A stretch of 64,000 nt of DNA from Flavivirga algicola. Lineage in GTDB: Bacteria > Bacteroidota > Bacteroidia > Flavobacteriales > Flavobacteriaceae. Below, piece by piece: positions 25,651 to 34,643 of this stretch. The stretch spans positions 1-64,000 of the forward strand of contig NZ_JABBHF010000016.1 in assembly GCF_012910715.1 (NCBI RefSeq). Reading direction: 5' to 3'. Every line of letters begins with the position of its first letter. Position 1 is the first letter of the stretch. The notes under the pieces were generated by a model, which was not told the origin of the DNA, ran no database searches, and saw nothing but the letters and a program-made list of their open reading frames with translations. Position numbers and translations under genes: made by a program.

Positions 25651-26013
25651 TTAATTTGCTGTAGAATCTGCTGGCGTTGCAGTTGCCGCATCATTAGTTG
25701 CTGGTAATGGAGCAGGCAAAGCAGGAGTGGTGGTTGCTGCGTCCTCATCTAAAGCTTTAGAATCTACGTTTTCTCCCCCTCTGTTAATTGCTACATTAGA
25801 AGCTAATATTAAAACTAATAATAGGGTTGCCAAGGTCCATGTACTTTTATCTAAAAAATCAGTTGTCTTTTTTACACCACCTAATTGTTGTGTGCCACCG
25901 CCGCCAAAAGATGATGATAATCCACCACCCTTAGGGTTTTGAACCATGATTACCACTATGAGTAAAAATGCTACTACTACAATTAGTGCTAAAAATATTG
26001 TAAACGTACTCAT
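25651..26013 (-). CDS. secG: Preprotein translocase subunit SecG
   Basis: A 120-residue inner-membrane protein of the SecYEG channel. Two transmembrane helices (about 4-24 and 58-76) flank the GGGLSSSFGGGGTQQLGGVKKTTDFLDKST-type loop. The Ala/Thr/Pro-rich C-terminal tail (ATTTPALPAPLPATN) is typical of Bacteroidetes SecG and longer than in proteobacteria. It overlaps the upstream TPR gene by one base and ends at a strong terminator. Confidence 0.93.
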   Translation of the reverse strand: MSTFTIFLALIVVVAFLLIVVIMVQNPKGGGLSSSFGGGGTQQLGGVKKTTDFLDKSTWTLATLLLVLILASNVAINRGGENVDSKALDEDAATTTPALPAPLPATNDAATATPADSTAN

Positions 26014-26981
26014 TATTCTATATTATTTTGTTCTTGTAATTGTTTTATCGCCTTAATTTGGTCTGCAAAGAAACCACTTTTTTCTGGATATTTCAAACTT
26101 AAAACTTTATAAGATTGAATTGCTTTTTTATAGTTTTTTTGCTCAACATAAATACGGGCTAAAGTCTCGGTCATTAAGGACTCAGGTCTTATCATTTGAG
26201 CTTTGGCCAGATTTCCTTTAGTAATTGAAGATTTAAAAGGGTTTATTTTTGGGTTTTTTGTAATGAATTGATCGATAAGCTCAAACTTTTTAGCTTTATC
26301 TAAAGTAGGTTTGTCGTTATCAATTTCTGTATGTTCTTGATTTTTGTTTTCCTCTTTCTCTTCTTTGTCATCACGTCTTTCAATCGGTTTAAAGCGTGCT
26401 AATTTTAACCATTCGTTAAAAGAATGGGTTTCTTTTTTGTCAAATTGAAGGGGTTTGCCCAGACTTAGTATATCGCTAGCAGAAACCTCTTGTGTTTTTG
26501 TTTCTTTGGTTACTTTTTCAATAGATTCAGATTCATCTAAAACAAAATTTGTTGATTTTTTAGGGCGCTCTTCTTTAGGTTGAAATAATGATGGATCCAG
26601 AACCCCTATAGTGTCTTTAATTTGTTGTTTTAAGGTATTGTCTATTTTTACACTTTTATTTACCGAAATATCTTCAACGGTAACGTCTATGTCTTTTAGG
26701 TGGGCAATATTTTGCTTTATAAATTGTGAGATTTCATTTTGAATAAATGCTTCAGATGTAATAAAATCAAACAAAATACTTCTGTCTGTTGTATAAGCGG
26801 CCGTTGTTTTAAGCTCTTGGTTGTATTTAAAACTACTTTGGTTTTTTAGGCCTTTAAGATATACGGCACGAGCTGGTTGAAAATAAGGGAATTCATCGAT
26901 AATAGATTTCACAGCTTCAGTTTGTTGATGCGTTATGGTTTGTGGTTGCTGTAATATGTTTGCGAAATCTGTTGAATTCAT
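26013..26981 (-). CDS. TPR-like cytoplasmic protein, function unknown
   Basis: A 322-residue protein. The N-terminal region (LQQPQTITHQQTEAVKSIIDEFPYFQPARAVYLKGL) is a conserved Bacteroidetes block. The middle is charged and low in complexity (KEEKEENKNQEH). The C-terminus has one or two TPR-like helices (TETLARIYVEQKNYKKAIQSYKVLSLKYPEK). No signal peptide. It is placed between lptE and secG with a 4-bp and a 1-bp junction, so it is in the same transcript as envelope-export genes. Function unknown. Confidence 0.75.
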   Translation of the reverse strand: MNSTDFANILQQPQTITHQQTEAVKSIIDEFPYFQPARAVYLKGLKNQSSFKYNQELKTTAAYTTDRSILFDFITSEAFIQNEISQFIKQNIAHLKDIDVTVEDISVNKSVKIDNTLKQQIKDTIGVLDPSLFQPKEERPKKSTNFVLDESESIEKVTKETKTQEVSASDILSLGKPLQFDKKETHSFNEWLKLARFKPIERRDDKEEKEENKNQEHTEIDNDKPTLDKAKKFELIDQFITKNPKINPFKSSITKGNLAKAQMIRPESLMTETLARIYVEQKNYKKAIQSYKVLSLKYPEKSGFFADQIKAIKQLQEQNNIE

Positions 26982-26985
26982 TAGG

Positions 26986-27492
26986 TTACCATTTGGCTAG
27001 AGTTGCATTAAAAATATCTTGTGTCAAACGTTCAAAAATCTCTTCGTGAGCTGTTGTCTTTTGGCTGCCGACAAGCTGAGAACTTCCAGGATAATCATAG
27101 AAAAATGAAAAGCTCTGTTCAAGATCGTCTTCTTCTTTCTTCCTATTAAAAAAACGCACTTTAACACCAATAGTCAATCTGTTTTGGGCAGCTGTGTTTT
27201 GAGATGTCGCCGTAGTTGGTGAAATCCTGTAATTTGTTATTTCTCCTTCATAAACTAAATCACCATTAGAAGGGACCAACCCTAAATTGGTTTGGTTTTG
27301 TATTAAGTCTTCTAGAGCTAGTTTAAAATCTCTTTCTAAACCAGGCTCTATTAATAGTGATGTGTTTTCAAAACGATTTACCTGAAATGTTTTAACATCT
27401 GGAGATATAGATGCACCGGTAAATGAATAGATGCCGCAGTTTACAATTGTTAATGTAATTACTAGTAAAAATATGTATTTAACTATTTTCAT
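26986..27492 (-). CDS. lptE: LptE-family lipoprotein
   Basis: A 168-residue outer-membrane lipoprotein with a lipobox TIVNC (Cys19). LptE plugs the LptD barrel that inserts lipopolysaccharide. Bacteroidetes LptE signatures: IYSFTGASISPDVKTFQV, EPGLERDFKLALEDLIQNQT, LVYEGEITNYRISPTTATSQ and the C-terminal ERLTQDIFNATLAKW. A second copy lies immediately upstream (27521-28033). Which of the two serves LptD cannot be told from sequence; this one keeps the canonical YSFTGAS segment. Confidence 0.88.
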   Translation of the reverse strand: MKIVKYIFLLVITLTIVNCGIYSFTGASISPDVKTFQVNRFENTSLLIEPGLERDFKLALEDLIQNQTNLGLVPSNGDLVYEGEITNYRISPTTATSQNTAAQNRLTIGVKVRFFNRKKEEDDLEQSFSFFYDYPGSSQLVGSQKTTAHEEIFERLTQDIFNATLAKW

Positions 27493-27520
27493 ATGTATTT
27501 AACTTGATCTATATTATATT

Positions 27521-28033
27521 TTACCATTTGGCAGTTAAGGTAGTGTTAAAAATATCCTGAGTTATATGTTTAAATATTGCTTCAATAGCTTCGTTTTTTA
27601 GATTTCCTGTAAGTTGTTTATCGCTAGGGTAGTCATAAAAGAACGAAAAAGTTTGCTCAAAATTACTGTCTTTTTTTAATTTATTAAAATGGAGAACATT
27701 TATACTTATTTTTAGTCTGTTTTGAGCTGCAGTATTTTGGGATGTAGCAGTTGTCGGTGAAATTTTATAATCTGTGATTTCTCCTTGATAAACTAAATCA
27801 CCTCCAGTTTTTACTAAACTCAACGAGGTTTGATTTAATAGCAATTCCTGTAAGGATAATGTGAAATCTCTATTTAAGCCTGGTTCAATTAAATTTGAAT
27901 TGTTTTTAAAACTATTTACTTGAAATGTCGTAGCATTTCCTATATTGACATTATTAAATGTGTATTTTGATTTACACCCAAACATAATAATTGATATGCC
28001 AATATTGATTATAATTAATTTGTAAAACTTCAT
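27521..28033 (-). CDS. LptE-like lipoprotein (tandem duplicate)
   Basis: A 170-residue paralogue of the neighbouring LptE. Shared blocks: TFQVNSFKNNSNLIEPGLNRDF, GDLVYQGEIT, SPTTATSQNTAAQNRL, FSFFYDYP and ITQDIFNTTLTAKW. The signal peptide ends MFGC (Cys20). The YSFTG block is replaced by KYTFNNVNIGN, so it has diverged at the mature N-terminus. The 28-bp gap to lptE and the order suggest a local duplication. It may be a second LPS-transport subunit or a specialised variant. Confidence 0.82.
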   Translation of the reverse strand: MKFYKLIIINIGISIIMFGCKSKYTFNNVNIGNATTFQVNSFKNNSNLIEPGLNRDFTLSLQELLLNQTSLSLVKTGGDLVYQGEITDYKISPTTATSQNTAAQNRLKISINVLHFNKLKKDSNFEQTFSFFYDYPSDKQLTGNLKNEAIEAIFKHITQDIFNTTLTAKW

Positions 28034-28054
28034 TCAACGTCTAGTTTTAAAGTA

Positions 28055-29326
28055 TTACAAGTCATATTGCTTAATCTTTCTATATAAAGTACGTTCACTA
28101 ATTCCAAGTTCGGCTGCTGCTAATTTACGTTTTCCGTTGTGACGTTCAAGAGATTTTTTTATTAATTCTAATTCTTTATCATGTAGGGATAAGGTTTCTT
28201 CTTCCTGAATCTCTTCGGCAAAATGATATTTATCTTGAATGTCAATGGTCTCTTCTGGGTCTATTGAATGTTCTGGTATAGATAATACTTCTGTTTCTGG
28301 AACGGAGTTTTCGTATACGGTTTCCTCTTCTTCTTTGTTGGTTCCATATATTTTCTGAATTAGAACTTCATTATCTTTTTCTACATCTTTGGTGTTTCCA
28401 CTTTTCATAAGTTCCATGGTAAGCTTTTTTAAATCATTTAAATCGGCTTTCATATCAAATAGAACTTTGTATAAAATCTCACGCTCACTGCTAAAATCAC
28501 TTTCAGATTTTGATGTTTTAATGACTGCAGGTAAATTGGTGCCTGTTGTTGGTAGATAACCTCTAAGTGCTTCTGCTGTTATCGTACGATTTTGCTCTAA
28601 TACCGATAGTTGCTCTGCAATATTACGAAGCTGACGCACATTGCCACTCCAACGATGCTTAGCAAGCACTTGAATAGCTGTATCTGTTAATTTAACGGTT
28701 GGCATTTTATATTTAAGAGCAAAATCGCTGGCAAATTTTCTAAACAGTAAATGGATATCTTCTCGTCGCTCACGCAATGGGGGTAAATGTATGTCTACTG
28801 TACTTAATCTGTAATATAGATCTTCACGGAACTTTTCCTTGTCGATAGCTTCAAACATATTTACATTGGTAGCGGCTACTATACGAACATTGGTTTTTTG
28901 AACCTTACTGGAACCTACCTTTAAAAACTCACCATTTTCCAGAACACGTAGTAATCGTACTTGTGTTGTTAGCGGGAGTTCCCCCACTTCATCAAGAAAA
29001 ATAGTACCGCCATCTGCTACTTCAAAATAACCTTGTCTGGTTTGAGTTGCTCCTGTAAAGGCACCTTTTTCATGGCCAAAAAGTTCACTGTCAATAGTGC
29101 CTTCTGGTATAGCTCCACAGTTTACAGCAATATATTTGTTGTGCTTTCTGTGTGATAATTGATGTATTATTTTGGGAATACTTTCTTTACCAACACCACT
29201 CTCTCCAGTTACCAGCACCGAAATATCGGTTGGAGCGACCTGAATGGCTTTTTCAATGGCTCGGTTTAGTAATGCCGTATTACCAATAATACCAAAACGT
29301 TGTTTTATGGACTGTACAGATTCCAT
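28055..29326 (-). CDS. Sigma-54-dependent transcriptional activator without receiver domain
   Basis: A 423-residue AAA+ activator of RpoN promoters. Walker A GESGVGKE (41-48), sigma-54 contact loop GAFTGA (88-93), Walker B GGTIFLDEVGE (106-116). A C-terminal Fis-type HTH (KRKLAAAELGISERTLYRKIKQ, about 398-419) binds enhancer DNA. The central domain starts almost at residue 1, so there is no phospho-receiver. An acidic linker of about 100 residues (EEEETVYENSVPETEV) separates AAA+ and HTH. It heads the lptE-like, lptE, TPR, secG run and follows miaB on the same strand. Confidence 0.93.
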   Translation of the reverse strand: MESVQSIKQRFGIIGNTALLNRAIEKAIQVAPTDISVLVTGESGVGKESIPKIIHQLSHRKHNKYIAVNCGAIPEGTIDSELFGHEKGAFTGATQTRQGYFEVADGGTIFLDEVGELPLTTQVRLLRVLENGEFLKVGSSKVQKTNVRIVAATNVNMFEAIDKEKFREDLYYRLSTVDIHLPPLRERREDIHLLFRKFASDFALKYKMPTVKLTDTAIQVLAKHRWSGNVRQLRNIAEQLSVLEQNRTITAEALRGYLPTTGTNLPAVIKTSKSESDFSSEREILYKVLFDMKADLNDLKKLTMELMKSGNTKDVEKDNEVLIQKIYGTNKEEEETVYENSVPETEVLSIPEHSIDPEETIDIQDKYHFAEEIQEEETLSLHDKELELIKKSLERHNGKRKLAAAELGISERTLYRKIKQYDL

Positions 29327-29337
29327 TAATTATTTTT

Positions 29338-29679
29338 TTAATGCTCAATATATTCAGAAATTCCGCGCTCATTTTTCTTTCCCAACCATTCCCAATTAAG
29401 CTTGAGTTTTATTTTGTTGTTGCTAGTTAAACTTATGTTGGCAATTGCTTTTCCTGCTTTTAATTCGCTTTCTGTGGTTATACATTGGTATAACATATCA
29501 AGTTTATTATTTTCTAAATGGGCAATTATTTTACCATATTTTATGGGGCCTCCATAATATTCGGCGGTGACTAGATTGCCTTCTTGTTTATATTTAAATA
29601 TGGTCTCAGAATTCACTTTTCCTTTTTCAGAATTTTCTATAAGAGAAAATATTTTATTGTTAAAGTTGAATTTCTCCAT
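29338..29679 (-). CDS. Small conserved Bacteroidetes protein, function unknown
   Basis: A 113-residue soluble protein, beta-rich: FKYKQEGNLVTAEYYGGPIKYGKIIAHL and KLDMLYQCITTESELKAGKAIANISL. Databases often label relatives as N-acetylglutamate synthase, but I see no acetyl-CoA-binding GNAT motif (R/Q-x-x-G-x-G/A), so I would not use that name. The strand pattern suggests a small beta-barrel binding protein. It lies between miaB (5 bp) and the sigma-54 activator (11 bp), in the same operon. Confidence 0.65.
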   Translation of the reverse strand: MEKFNFNNKIFSLIENSEKGKVNSETIFKYKQEGNLVTAEYYGGPIKYGKIIAHLENNKLDMLYQCITTESELKAGKAIANISLTSNNKIKLKLNWEWLGKKNERGISEYIEH

Positions 29680-29684
29680 CTTTT

Positions 29685-31133
29685 TTAATTGTTTTCAGAA
29701 TATCCTATAGCCTCGCCAATAAGTGTTGCGCTGGTACAGCTTGTCGTTTTTACCATGACCAAATCTCCTATTTTATAATGGGCTTTAGGAAATACAACGA
29801 CTGTATTCTGAGGATTTCTTCCAGACCATTGTTGGTTCGATTTTTTAGATTCTTTTTCAATTAATACTTCTACAACGGTATTTAACTGTGCTTCGGTTCT
29901 TATTCTGCTATGTTCTTGTTGTAGAGCAACCATTTCTGCTAGTCTTCTTTTCTTTACAGGTTCTGGTACATCGTCTTCCATTTTACGCTCGGCCATAGTG
30001 CCTGGACGTTCGGAATAGGTAAACATATATCCGAAATGATATTTCACATGGTTCATTAAAGAAACGGTGTCCTGAAAGTCTTCTTCTGTCTCGGTAGGAA
30101 AACCAACGATCATATCTTGACTGATGGCACAATCTGGAATGATTTTACGAATATTATCAATCAAAGTCATATACTCTTCACGGGTATGTAAGCGATTCAT
30201 TGCTTTTAAAACACGGTCGCTGCCACTTTGTACTGGTAAATGAATATGGTTGCAAATATTATGGTGTTTAGCCATGGTCTCAACAACATCCAGCGTTAAG
30301 TCCTGTGGATTTGATGTTGAAAATCGAATGCGCATTTTTGGTTGTGTGTTCGCACACATGTCCAATAGTTTTGCAAAGTTTACCGATGTGGCTTTTTGTA
30401 TCTCGCTAGCTTTGTCAAAATCCTTTTTCAATCCGCCACCATACCAAAGATAGCTATCTACATTCTGGCCAAGTAGCGTAATTTCTTTAAAACCTCTACG
30501 CCATAAATCGTTTATTTCTTCTAAAATACTCTGTGGGTCTCTACTGCGTTCACGACCACGAGTAAAAGGAACCACGCAAAAAGTACACATGTTGTCGCAG
30601 CCACGCGTTATGGAAACAAAAGCTGTAACACCATTGGTGTTTAAACGTACTGGAGAAATATCCCCATAGGTTTCTTCTTTAGAAAGGATAACGTTAATAG
30701 CATCGCGTCCTTCATCAACTTCTGCCAGTAAGTTTGGTAGGTCTTTATAAGCATCTGGTCCAACAACCAAATCAACAATTTTTTCTTCTTCAAGAAATTT
30801 TGTTTTTAAGCGTTCTGCCATACAGCCCAAAACACCTACTTTCATTTTTGGATTGTGGGCTCTTTTTACAGCATTGTATTTTTCTAAGCGTTTGCGTACG
30901 GTCTGTTCTGCTTTGTCTCTAATAGAGCAGGTGTTTACTAAAACCAAATCGGCATCTTCTAAATTCTGTGTCGTATTAAATCCTTGGTCTGACATGATTG
31001 AAGCCACAATTTCACTATCGCTAAAATTCATAGCGCACCCATAACTTTCAATAAAAAGTTTGCGTTTATTGTTTTCTTTTGATTCTAGGATGAGTGATTC
31101 TCCCTGTTTATTTTCGTCTATAATTTTCTCCAT
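29685..31133 (-). CDS. miaB: tRNA-2-methylthio-N6-dimethylallyladenosine synthase MiaB
   Basis: A 482-residue radical-SAM methylthiotransferase that modifies A37 of tRNAs reading UNN codons. The N-terminal domain has the three cluster cysteines (YGCAMN, NTCSIRD, LGCMAE), the radical-SAM motif is GCDNMCTFC, and the TRAM domain is at the C-terminus (VVEVLIEKESKK). I start at 31133, not the ATG at 31223. A promoter with TTTG, 21 bp and TATCTTTG (31175-31168) lies just upstream of 31133, and the extra 30 residues look non-native. It is first in a run with the small gene and the sigma-54 activator. Confidence 0.95.
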   Translation of the reverse strand: MEKIIDENKQGESLILESKENNKRKLFIESYGCAMNFSDSEIVASIMSDQGFNTTQNLEDADLVLVNTCSIRDKAEQTVRKRLEKYNAVKRAHNPKMKVGVLGCMAERLKTKFLEEEKIVDLVVGPDAYKDLPNLLAEVDEGRDAINVILSKEETYGDISPVRLNTNGVTAFVSITRGCDNMCTFCVVPFTRGRERSRDPQSILEEINDLWRRGFKEITLLGQNVDSYLWYGGGLKKDFDKASEIQKATSVNFAKLLDMCANTQPKMRIRFSTSNPQDLTLDVVETMAKHHNICNHIHLPVQSGSDRVLKAMNRLHTREEYMTLIDNIRKIIPDCAISQDMIVGFPTETEEDFQDTVSLMNHVKYHFGYMFTYSERPGTMAERKMEDDVPEPVKKRRLAEMVALQQEHSRIRTEAQLNTVVEVLIEKESKKSNQQWSGRNPQNTVVVFPKAHYKIGDLVMVKTTSCTSATLIGEAIGYSENN

Positions 31134-31167
31134 AATATATCGAAACTGAACGCATTCAATAAGTGTG

Positions 31168-31200
31168 CAAAGATACAATTTATTTGCGTTTTGTGACAAA
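31168..31200 (-). promoter_or_regulatory. miaB promoter
   Basis: TTTG (31200-31197), 21 bp, TATCTTTG (31175-31168) on the minus strand, close to the Bacteroidetes consensus. The predicted transcript start is near 31160. It settles the miaB start at 31133. Confidence 0.6.
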
Positions 31201-31310
31201 GTGGCAGTTTGAATTTCTTTCAAATTTTAAAATTATCAATGCCGTTTACGCAACCAAAATGTGCTTTGGGTATCTATTTAGAAACCAAACTTCTAAAATA
31301 TATTAAGTTT

Positions 31311-32009
31311 ATGAAAAAGATTTTATTTGCTATTTCCGTTATGTTATGTTTCATGAATATGAAATGTTCAGATGATGACACTATTCATGTTGATTCAGAT
31401 AATTTATTAATTGGTAGTTGGGCAGAACCCGTTTACGATGCTGAAAAAATAACATTTAAAAAAGTAGCTAAACTGCCTGAAGAAGACTACGGAATTTTAT
31501 TCAAGGATAACGGAAGCTTTGTTGTTCGTTCTTCAGGATGGTGCGGCACACCACCTTTGGTTTTTTTCGATTCTAATGGAACATGGAAACTAGATAATAC
31601 ACTTATAACTATAACGCAGGATCAATATCCCAGTAACTATATTTGGCGTATCGTTTCGTTGACTGCAAACGAATTAGTTGTAAAAAGAGAGTTGACAGAA
31701 CAAGAAGAAGACCATAGGGAATTAATGGATTTGTTTGATGAAATTTACCAACTATCAATAAGTGTTTCCTGTACCGATAGTGCCGATTGGACTTTTACGG
31801 CCTATGGCGCTAAAGCTTGTGGCGGTCCACAGGGATATATTGCTTATTCCACACAAATAGATACTGCAGCTTTTTTACAAAAAATAGAAGTATACACTAA
31901 TTTAGAAAAAGCGTATAATATAAAATGGGGTATTGCTTCGACATGTGATTTGCCAAAACAACCTAAAGGAGTCGTTTGCGAAAATGGATTTCCTGTACTG
32001 AAGTATTAA
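31311..32009 (+). CDS. Lipoprotein, function unknown
   Basis: A 232-residue lipoprotein starting MKKILFAISVMLCF, with a lipobox at MNMKC (Cys19). I prefer 31311 to the in-frame ATG at 31209 because only it puts the signal peptide at the N-terminus. The mature part contains a lipocalin-like block (NLLIGSWAEPVYDAEKITF, then GTWKLDNTLITIT) followed by a second part ending CDLPKQPKGVVCENGFPVLKY. Secreted, cell-surface-associated. It shares a signal peptide with the next gene (VVLCFMNMQC), so the two probably arose together. Confidence 0.75.
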   Translation: MKKILFAISVMLCFMNMKCSDDDTIHVDSDNLLIGSWAEPVYDAEKITFKKVAKLPEEDYGILFKDNGSFVVRSSGWCGTPPLVFFDSNGTWKLDNTLITITQDQYPSNYIWRIVSLTANELVVKRELTEQEEDHRELMDLFDEIYQLSISVSCTDSADWTFTAYGAKACGGPQGYIAYSTQIDTAAFLQKIEVYTNLEKAYNIKWGIASTCDLPKQPKGVVCENGFPVLKY

Positions 32010-32025
32010 TTTAGAAACATGTGTA

Positions 32026-32466
32026 ATGATGAAAAAGATTTTTTTTGTTGCCTCAGTGGTATTGTGTTTTATGAATATGCAATGTAACGATGACGATGGT
32101 ATTGATCCTTCTTTATTTGTTTGCGATCAGGCCGTTGTTGTTGATAAAGAAGTATATGATAATTTAGATTCAGCTCATTTTACTTTGGTTAATGCTGAAA
32201 TAAGTAATAATTGTTTAACTATCGAAATAAGTGCTTCTGGGTGCGATGGTAATTCCTGGGAGTTTAATTTAATAGATTCTGGAGCTATTGCCGAATCTTC
32301 ACCAGAACAACGTTATTTAAAACTTCAATTAGTAAATAAAGAAGCTTGTTTAGCAGTATTTAAAAGAACGGTTTCGTTCGATTTAACGCCACTTCAAGTT
32401 AGTGGGAGTCGTGAAATCATATTGCATTTAAAAGGTTTGGAATCTTCATTGAATTATAAATATTAA
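32026..32466 (+). CDS. Lipoprotein, function unknown
   Basis: A 146-residue lipoprotein. Its signal peptide (KKIFFVASVVLCFMNMQC, Cys at about 20) closely resembles that of the gene before it. The mature part is beta-rich (FTLVNAEISNNCLTIEISASGC, ELKLQLVNKEAC-like blocks) with paired cysteines that could form disulfides outside the cytoplasm. A second Met two bases in (32029) is an equally good start. It sits in a three-lipoprotein run ending at a terminator near 33750. No domain recognised. Confidence 0.7.
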   Translation: MMKKIFFVASVVLCFMNMQCNDDDGIDPSLFVCDQAVVVDKEVYDNLDSAHFTLVNAEISNNCLTIEISASGCDGNSWEFNLIDSGAIAESSPEQRYLKLQLVNKEACLAVFKRTVSFDLTPLQVSGSREIILHLKGLESSLNYKY

Positions 32467-32479
32467 AAAAATATCCGTT

Positions 32480-33721
32480 ATGAAATTAAAATATCTTTTT
32501 TTGTCCATAATTTTTATAAGCATATGGTCTTGTGATAAAAAAGACCTTGATCTTGAGCTTGTTCAGGTAGCAACGCCCGAGTTGATGACTAAGGTCGATT
32601 TTAGAAATTCGGTTGAAATTACAACACCCGAAACTATTGAAAAGGTTGGTAAAATATATGCGTATAAAAACTATATTTTTATTAGTGATATTAATAAAGG
32701 AGTGCATGTTATAGATAATTCGAACCCAGCCTTGCCAAAAGCAATTAAATATATAAAAGTCCCTGGAAATGAGGATATTTCAATAAAGAATGATTTTTTA
32801 TATGCAGACAGTGCTACAGATTTAGTGGTTTTTGATATTTCTGATATTAGTTCAATCTCTTTAGTTGAAAGATTGGAAGATGTGTTTAATATTTATAATT
32901 ATAATATCCCAATAGAGGCGGAAGCTGTTGATTATAGTAAAGTAGATTGGGAGAATAATATTATTGTAGGATGGACAGTAACAACCGAAAAGCGCAAAAA
33001 AGTAGACAATCGTTTTGTTGATCCAGGTGTGATAACAAACGACGTTGCATTCAATGCGGCCGAATCTGTTATAGGTAAAGGAGGATCCTTGGCGCGTTTT
33101 CAAATAGTGGACAATTATTTATATACCGTTGGAAATCACGAAATGGCTATTTTTAATATTCAAAGTTTGTCATCGCCAGTGCTTGATGGCAAACAATATG
33201 CAGGATGGAATATAGAAACGATGTTTCATGCAGATAACTACCTGTATTTAGGAAGTACGAACGGTATGTATATTTACAGTATAGCAAATCCGTCGTCGCC
33301 AGAATATATTTCAGAGTTTACGCATTGGGAAGGCTGTGATCCTGTGGTTGTTGATGGAGATTATGCCTATTTAACGTTGCGAGGCGGGAATGCTTGTGGT
33401 CAATTGGAAAGTGTTTTAGAGGTCATAGATATTAGTGACAAAAAAACGCCAACATTGGCAGGGCGCTACGAATTAGAAAATCCTTACGGACTGGGTATTA
33501 AAGAAAATACATTGTTTGTTTGCGATGGCAATTCAGGATTAAAGTTGTTCGATAAGTCGAATCCGTTGGATGTAAAGTTAACAAAAGCCTATAACGACAT
33601 ACAATCTAAAGATGTTATTCCGTTAAAAAATAGTTTGTTAATGATAGGGGGGAATACACTGTATCAATATGAATATATTCATAATGGTGTAAAACTAATT
33701 AGCTCTTTTTCGTTGAAATAA
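32480..33721 (+). CDS. LVIVD-repeat beta-propeller lipoprotein
   Basis: A 413-residue lipoprotein (lipobox SIWSC, Cys18). The mature part has repeated units of the type YIFISDINKGVHVIDNSNPALPKAIKYIKVPG, LVVFDISDISSISLVERL, MAIFNIQSLSSPVLDGK, MYIYSIANPSSPEYIS, LEVIDISDKKTPTLAGR and LKLFDKSNPLDVKL. About seven repeats would close a beta propeller. Such LVIVD proteins are surface-exposed in Bacteroidetes; the ligand is unknown. Last gene of the lipoprotein run, followed by an intrinsic terminator. Confidence 0.8.
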   Translation: MKLKYLFLSIIFISIWSCDKKDLDLELVQVATPELMTKVDFRNSVEITTPETIEKVGKIYAYKNYIFISDINKGVHVIDNSNPALPKAIKYIKVPGNEDISIKNDFLYADSATDLVVFDISDISSISLVERLEDVFNIYNYNIPIEAEAVDYSKVDWENNIIVGWTVTTEKRKKVDNRFVDPGVITNDVAFNAAESVIGKGGSLARFQIVDNYLYTVGNHEMAIFNIQSLSSPVLDGKQYAGWNIETMFHADNYLYLGSTNGMYIYSIANPSSPEYISEFTHWEGCDPVVVDGDYAYLTLRGGNACGQLESVLEVIDISDKKTPTLAGRYELENPYGLGIKENTLFVCDGNSGLKLFDKSNPLDVKLTKAYNDIQSKDVIPLKNSLLMIGGNTLYQYEYIHNGVKLISSFSLK

Positions 33722-33749
33722 CGTTTTAATAATTTTGACTAATCTTAAA

Positions 33750-33777
33750 AAAACCTGCTTTTTGTGCAGGTTTTTTT
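33750..33777 (+). terminator. Intrinsic terminator after the lipoprotein run
   Basis: AAAACCTGC pairs with GCAGGTTTT around a 7-nt loop, followed by a T tract, 29 bp after the stop at 33721. Confidence 0.85.
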
Positions 33778-33854
33778 GTTAGTGTTGTATTACAAATGTA
33801 TTTTTAAAAAATATTTGTTTTTAAAGCATTGTAATCGATTTAACCAACCAAATT

Positions 33855-34631
33855 ATGCATACCCTAGAGTCCCTATTAAAAAAGGTAAATAACTCAAAAT
33901 CTTTAGATTTTGGAACCATAATCAACCATACCATAGAACTATTTAAAAAAATCTGGTTAAAAGGTTTTTTGATGGTTTTGATTATGGTAGTTTTTGCAGT
34001 TATAATAAGTTTCCTGTTTTCGTTAATTGGATTGACGTCTACTAATAACTTCTTTATTAACAATAACTTTGATATGGATGCCTTTTTTAGTCAATATGCA
34101 GGAAATGTACTTTTTAGTGTTCCTCAAACCATTCTTTTAAGTGCGATAACTATAGCTTTCGTAGGCGCATTTTATCAGATTTGCAGGCAAGTTGATTCAG
34201 GAGGTAATGTTGTTGATGATTATTTTTATTTCTTTAAAAAAGAATATTTTTCCAAGCTGCTGATGCTAGGAATTATTTATACAGGAATAGCAACATTAGC
34301 ACAACTTATGTTTTTTATCCCTTACATTTATGTGTTTGTGCCATTGTCATATTTCTCTGTAGTTTTTGCTAACAATCCAAATTTAAGTGAAATGGATATT
34401 GTTAAGGCAAGTTTTGCAATAGGAAACAAAAAATGGCTTATCACATTCGGAACCATGTTTGTGGCTGGTATTTTAGGAATGCTAGGTATGATTGCTTGCT
34501 TTATAGGTGTTTTATTTACCTTGTCTATAATTTATTTGCCAGTGTTTTTTATTTATAAAGAAGTTATTGGTTTCGATAATACCAGTGAAATAGATCAAAT
34601 AGGTGCAGGAAACGATTTAGATTACCAATAA
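33855..34631 (+). CDS. Polytopic membrane protein (tandem paralogue 1)
   Basis: A 258-residue protein with about six transmembrane helices. The conserved start LESLLKKVNNSKSLDFGTIINHTIELFKKIWLKGF is shared with the next gene, as are YFSVVFANNPNLSEMDIVKASFAIGNKKWLITFG and the C-terminal FIYKEVIGFD-EIDQIG. No catalytic motif recognised; a transporter-like or membrane-organising role is a guess. Database labels for such genes in Flavobacteriia are unreliable. The two copies form an operon ended by a terminator. Confidence 0.7.
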   Translation: MHTLESLLKKVNNSKSLDFGTIINHTIELFKKIWLKGFLMVLIMVVFAVIISFLFSLIGLTSTNNFFINNNFDMDAFFSQYAGNVLFSVPQTILLSAITIAFVGAFYQICRQVDSGGNVVDDYFYFFKKEYFSKLLMLGIIYTGIATLAQLMFFIPYIYVFVPLSYFSVVFANNPNLSEMDIVKASFAIGNKKWLITFGTMFVAGILGMLGMIACFIGVLFTLSIIYLPVFFIYKEVIGFDNTSEIDQIGAGNDLDYQ

Positions 34632-34643
34632 AATTATTACAAT

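Noticed and set aside
29338-29679. N-acetylglutamate synthase
   Set aside because: This label is common for such genes, but the acetyl-CoA-binding motif of GNAT enzymes is absent and the length is too short.
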